In this document: one piece after another, positions 61,253-64,000 of the stretch
Layout: every line of letters begins with the position of its first letter
Position numbering within the stretch: position 1 is the first letter of the stretch
DNA from: Micromonosporaceae bacterium
GTDB taxonomy: Bacteria; Actinomycetota; Actinomycetes; Mycobacteriales; Micromonosporaceae
Reading direction: 5' to 3'
Assembly (NCBI GenBank): GCA_009377645.1
Contig: WHTQ01000008.1
Location: forward strand, 27,999-91,998
DNA length: 64,000 nt
Translations under genes and position numbers: made by a program
The notes under the pieces: generated by a model
The model's database searches: none
Told to the model about the DNA's origin: nothing
What the model saw: the letters and a program-made list of their open reading frames with translations, nothing else

Positions 61253-62817
61253 CCCAGGCGATCGACCACGTCGCGCTGCTGCCCGCGTACCTGGCCGCCG
61301 GCACCGCGCTGCTCGCGCTGCTCACCGACCTGGCGGTGGCGCGGCGGGCGGCGACGCTGGCCGTCACCGCCGCGGGGGCGGCGACAGTCGCGGTCGCGGC
61401 CTGGGCGGTCGGCACCGGCCCGGTGCGGGACACGTTCTGCCTGGCCGATGCGCCGGCCGCCTGCTCGTTCCGGGCCGACCCCACCTCGGCGCTGGTGGCG
61501 ACCCTGTTCGCACTGCTCACGCTCGGGGTGCTGGGCCTGTCCGGGTACGCGGTGCGGGGACTGCCGGCCGGCGAGTACTGCTTCCTGCTGGCCGCCTCGA
61601 TGACCGGCGGGGTGGTGCTCGGCTACTCTCGGGACCTGATCACCCTGGTGGTCGCGCTGGAGACGCTGACCCTGCCGCTGTACGCGCTGGTCGGGCTGCG
61701 CCGCCGCAGCGTCGACTCGGCCCAGGGCGCGGTGACCTTCTTCGTGGTCTCGGTGGTGTCGGTCGCGGTGACGCTGCTCGGCGCGGCCCTGCTGTACGCG
61801 GCGACCGGGGCGGTGCACCTGCGGGCGCTGGCCGCCGCGCTGGCGGACGGGGTGCCCGGCGAGCTGACGACGCTGGCCAGCGCCGGGGCGGTGCTGGTGC
61901 TGGCCGGGTTGGTCTTCAAGGTGGCGGCGGTGCCGTTCCACGCCTGGGCGCCGGCCACCTACGACGGTGCCCCGCTACCGATAGCGGCCTACCTGTCCAC
62001 CACCTCGAAGCTGGGCGGGGTGGTCGCCGTCGTGTACGTCGTCGCGATCGGGCTCCAGCCGTGGCTGGACGTGGTCGGCCCGGCGCTGGCCGGGTTCGCA
62101 GTGCTCACCATGACCGTCGGCAACCTGGTCGCGCTGCGGCAACGCCGGATGGTCCGGCTGCTGGCGTGGTCGTCGGTCGCCCAGGCCGGCTACATCCTGG
62201 CCCCGCTGGGCGCGTTCGCGGTCGGGACCGGCCGCACCAGCGACGCGCTGGCGCTGGCGGTCACCGCCACGATCGCGTACGCGGTCTTCTACGTCATGAT
62301 CGAGCTGGCGGCGTTCGGGTCGGTGGTGGTGCTGCGCGGTGGTGCGGTGATGCCCGCGGTGTCGCTGGCTTCGCTTGACCGCTCCGACGTGGACGGCGGG
62401 GAGATCGAGCAGTACCGGGGCGTGGCCCGGCGGTCGCCGTGGGTGGCTGCCGCGTTCACACTGGCCCTGGTCGGGCTGGCTGGCCTGCCGCCCGGGCTGG
62501 CCGGCCTGTTCGCCAAGATCGTCGTCGTCCGGTCCCTGCTCGGTGGCGGCGCCGGCTGGCTGGCGGTGATCGTGGCTCTGAACGCCGTGATCGGGCTCGC
62601 CTACTACCTGCCGGTGGCGGTCCGGCTCTACGGGGACCGGGCCGCAGCCGAGCCGGCCGCCGTCCCCGCCGAGCGGGTCGCCGGTCCGGGGCTCCGGCCG
62701 GGGTGGGGGGCGCCGCTGTGGTCCGGGCTCGCGCTGGCCGCCACTACGGTGGTCGCGATCGTGGTCGGGTTCGCACCCCAGCTCGTGCTGGACGCGGCCG
62801 CTCTCGTCGCCGGTTGA
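61249..62817 (+). CDS. nuoN: NADH-quinone oxidoreductase subunit N (NuoN-like)
   Basis: The 522-aa product is the third antiporter-like subunit: VVALETLTLPLYALVGLRRR (key Glu), GLVFKVAAVPFHAWAPATYD (key Lys), and RMVRLLAWSSVAQAGYILAP. The family's long membrane arm is thus complete for H, J, K, L, M and N, with only A missing. It ends the operon; 182 bases without a visible gene follow. Confidence 0.92.
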   Translation: MTQAIDHVALLPAYLAAGTALLALLTDLAVARRAATLAVTAAGAATVAVAAWAVGTGPVRDTFCLADAPAACSFRADPTSALVATLFALLTLGVLGLSGYAVRGLPAGEYCFLLAASMTGGVVLGYSRDLITLVVALETLTLPLYALVGLRRRSVDSAQGAVTFFVVSVVSVAVTLLGAALLYAATGAVHLRALAAALADGVPGELTTLASAGAVLVLAGLVFKVAAVPFHAWAPATYDGAPLPIAAYLSTTSKLGGVVAVVYVVAIGLQPWLDVVGPALAGFAVLTMTVGNLVALRQRRMVRLLAWSSVAQAGYILAPLGAFAVGTGRTSDALALAVTATIAYAVFYVMIELAAFGSVVVLRGGAVMPAVSLASLDRSDVDGGEIEQYRGVARRSPWVAAAFTLALVGLAGLPPGLAGLFAKIVVVRSLLGGGAGWLAVIVALNAVIGLAYYLPVAVRLYGDRAAAEPAAVPAERVAGPGLRPGWGAPLWSGLALAATTVVAIVVGFAPQLVLDAAALVAG

Positions 62818-62964
62818 TCTCCCAGCCACCCCCGGGTGGCCAGGGGAACCGACCACAGGTATGGTCGAGCGTGATCCACTTGGTGGAGGTGATTAGGGCC
62901 GCTCCGTCCTCGTATCAACCCATTCGGCCACCATGATTACGTCCTTTTGCTCATTGGTGGGGGG

Positions 62965-62990
62965 TTGACTGGCGGGTCGGTGGCGATAAT
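62965..62990 (+). promoter_or_regulatory. Possible promoter of the winged-helix regulator gene
   Basis: TTGACT and GATAAT lie 14 bases apart, shorter than the usual 17. GATAAT ends nine bases before the ATG at 63000, so the mRNA could be leaderless. No Shine-Dalgarno is seen. Confidence 0.35.
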
Positions 62991-62999
62991 CGTTCAAAT

Positions 63000-63665
63000 A
63001 TGGGGATCGACCACACCCCTGCGATGAACAACGGGGGGCGGGGCGATGCTGCGGAAATGCCGGTTGTGATCGGAGTTGCACCGACGCTGGCCGATCGGGT
63101 CCGGCTGGCCGAGCTGCTGGACGGGTTCGGTCCGGTGGGACTGGTGCTGGTGTCGACCTTGGACGAGGCGCGCCGGATGCTCGACGGCGCTGTGCCGGGC
63201 ACCGGCACCGGGACCAGTTCCGGGCAGCCGGCCGGAGCCGGGCTTGTTGCCGCCGGGGAGCCGACCGGCAACGGCCGGGTCAAGCAGCTCGCCGGCGTGC
63301 TGGTCGACTCCGACCTGTTGCTGGTCAGCCGGAACGGGCACCACGTCCGGCTCACGCCGCTCGAACACGATCTGCTGGTCTGCCTCGGGTCCGAGCCCCG
63401 GCAGACCTGGACTCACGCCGCGCTGCACGAAGCGGTGTGGAACACCCGACACGTCGGGGGGCAGGCCGACATCCACTCGGTGGTCAAACGCCTGCGGCGC
63501 AAGCTCGCCGGGCTGGGTGCCGAGGTGACCATCACTGCGGTACGCGGGGTGGGGTTCCGCCTCGGCGAGTGTCTCGGTGCCGGCCCGACCGACCCCGCCG
63601 AGGTCGGTGATCAGGGTGCCGGCTCGAACACCGGCACCGCCGCTGACCTGCTCTGGCAGACCTGA
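63000..63665 (+). CDS. Winged-helix transcriptional regulator with degenerate receiver-like N-terminus
   Basis: The 221-aa product ends in an OmpR/PhoB-type winged helix (about residues 115-185; LTPLEHDLLVCLGSEPRQTW, VVKRLRRKLAGLG, VRGVGFRLGE). The N-terminal part (about residues 20-62, MPVVIGVAPTLADRVRLAEL onwards) has the alternating pattern of a receiver but lacks the phosphorylatable Asp and most of the domain. No sensor kinase is adjacent. It may respond to something other than phosphorylation. A Gly/Thr-rich linker joins the parts. Confidence 0.75.
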   Translation: MGIDHTPAMNNGGRGDAAEMPVVIGVAPTLADRVRLAELLDGFGPVGLVLVSTLDEARRMLDGAVPGTGTGTSSGQPAGAGLVAAGEPTGNGRVKQLAGVLVDSDLLLVSRNGHHVRLTPLEHDLLVCLGSEPRQTWTHAALHEAVWNTRHVGGQADIHSVVKRLRRKLAGLGAEVTITAVRGVGFRLGECLGAGPTDPAEVGDQGAGSNTGTAADLLWQT

Positions 63666-63707
63666 CCTGGTGCCCGCGACCGAGCTGGTGGAGCTTGGCA
63701 CGTGAGG

Positions 63708-63741
63708 GGGGCCCCTCCAGCTGGTTGGTTGGAGGGGCCCC
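63708..63741. terminator. Hairpin terminator between convergent genes
   Basis: The arms GGGGCCCCTCC and GGAGGGGCCCC (11 bases, perfect) enclose 12 bases. The regulator gene ends 43 bases to the left on the plus strand and the minus-strand gene ends 20 bases to the right. Confidence 0.65.
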
Positions 63742-63760
63742 TGGTGGTTGTGGGTTGGGG

Positions 63761-64000
63761 TTATTGGAGGTGTTGGTCGGGTTGTTGGGTGGTGGTGGTG
63801 CATTGGGCGTGGAGGGTCCAGTTTTCGGTGGTTACTTCACCGGGGTTGACGGTGGTTTGGCGGAACTGTGGCTGGTGTCCGTCTTTGGCCACGATCATGA
63901 AGAAGGGGCTGTTGCGGAAGTCGAGCCAGTGGGCGTAGCCGCCGTTTTCGTCGGTGAACAGGGACATTTCCATTGCCCAGGTGGATAGGTGCACGGTGGC
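63761..64000 (-). CDS. C-terminal part of an unknown protein, cut by the window edge
   Basis: About 79 codons remain open to the right edge and end at 63761. The visible part reads like the end of a compact domain (AMEMSLFTDENGGYAHWLDF, then NWTLHAQC) with a Gln/Thr-rich tail. I recognise no family. The upper part uses G/T-rich sequence on the plus strand unlike its neighbours, so it may differ in origin. Confidence 0.5.
   Translation of the reverse strand, partial: ATVHLSTWAMEMSLFTDENGGYAHWLDFRNSPFFMIVAKDGHQPQFRQTTVNPGEVTTENWTLHAQCTTTTQQPDQHLQ

Overview
The window reads as chromosomal DNA of a high-GC Gram-positive bacterium (Actinomycetota). The signs are strong G/C third-position bias, many GTG and TTG starts, very frequent 4-base stop/start overlaps, a c-di-AMP riboswitch in front of an NlpC/P60 hydrolase, a QFR-type frdABCD operon, Ku plus a ligase-first LigD, and small NRAERR-type basic proteins. 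A Micromonosporales-like origin is my inference from this gene mix; no 16S or other marker is present.

Left part (1-25 kb). A membrane-linked metallophosphoesterase runs off the left edge. tRNA-Thr(CGU) is followed by a remnant integrative island (about 1761-9700). The island holds a frameshifted tyrosine-integrase remnant, a complete lipoprotein/fused-permease/ATPase ABC importer, a tandem-cupin protein, an EutA-like reactivase and the first ~50 codons of a UbiD decarboxylase, cut off against a transposase fragment. It closes with a 43-bp copy of the 3' half of tRNA-Thr. Beyond it lie housekeeping genes: a RibD/DHFR-like reductase, the riboswitch-controlled NlpC/P60 protein, fumarate reductase/succinate dehydrogenase (frdABCD plus a coupled 77-aa protein), an Fpg/Nei glycosylase, a GNAT protein, an XRE-regulator/glycosyltransferase-like pair with palindromic upstream DNA, DUF2461, an M20 peptidase, an epimerase, trmB and tRNA-fMet. 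A perfect 27-bp-arm palindrome sits at a truncated gene next to trmB.

Middle part (26-44.2 kb). This is a large catabolic cluster. It has a second ABC importer paralogous to the island one, a GntR/FCD regulator, two acyl-CoA ligases, a cysteine-less thiolase-like protein overlapping a DUF35/OB-fold Zn-ribbon protein, an SDR lacking the classical Lys spacing, an LLM flavin monooxygenase, two hot-dog hydratase halves, a CMD-family protein, a crotonase, a pair of acyl-CoA dehydrogenases, a 6-oxocamphor-hydrolase-like crotonase and an alpha/beta hydrolase. The set resembles the logic used to remove the last steroid side-chain carbons (paired ACAD, paired hydratase, Ltp2/DUF35-type retro-aldolase) combined with a cyclic beta-diketone hydrolase. 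The likely job is import, CoA activation and ring or side-chain breakdown of an alicyclic or isoprenoid acid. AT-rich GTATAC-containing sites mark two of its divergent promoters.

Right part (44.2-64 kb). Here are a Nudix hydrolase, a DoxX protein, ku and ligD (divergent, NHEJ repair), a secreted animal-type haem peroxidase fused to a CBM2 domain, proBA, an alkyltransferase-like protein, and a partial complex I operon (nuoB, C, H, I, J, K, L, M, N). The complex I operon lacks nuoA, nuoD and nuoEFG and is interrupted by an antisense Uma2-family gene. A winged-helix regulator with a degenerate receiver-like N-terminus and the end of an unknown gene close the window.
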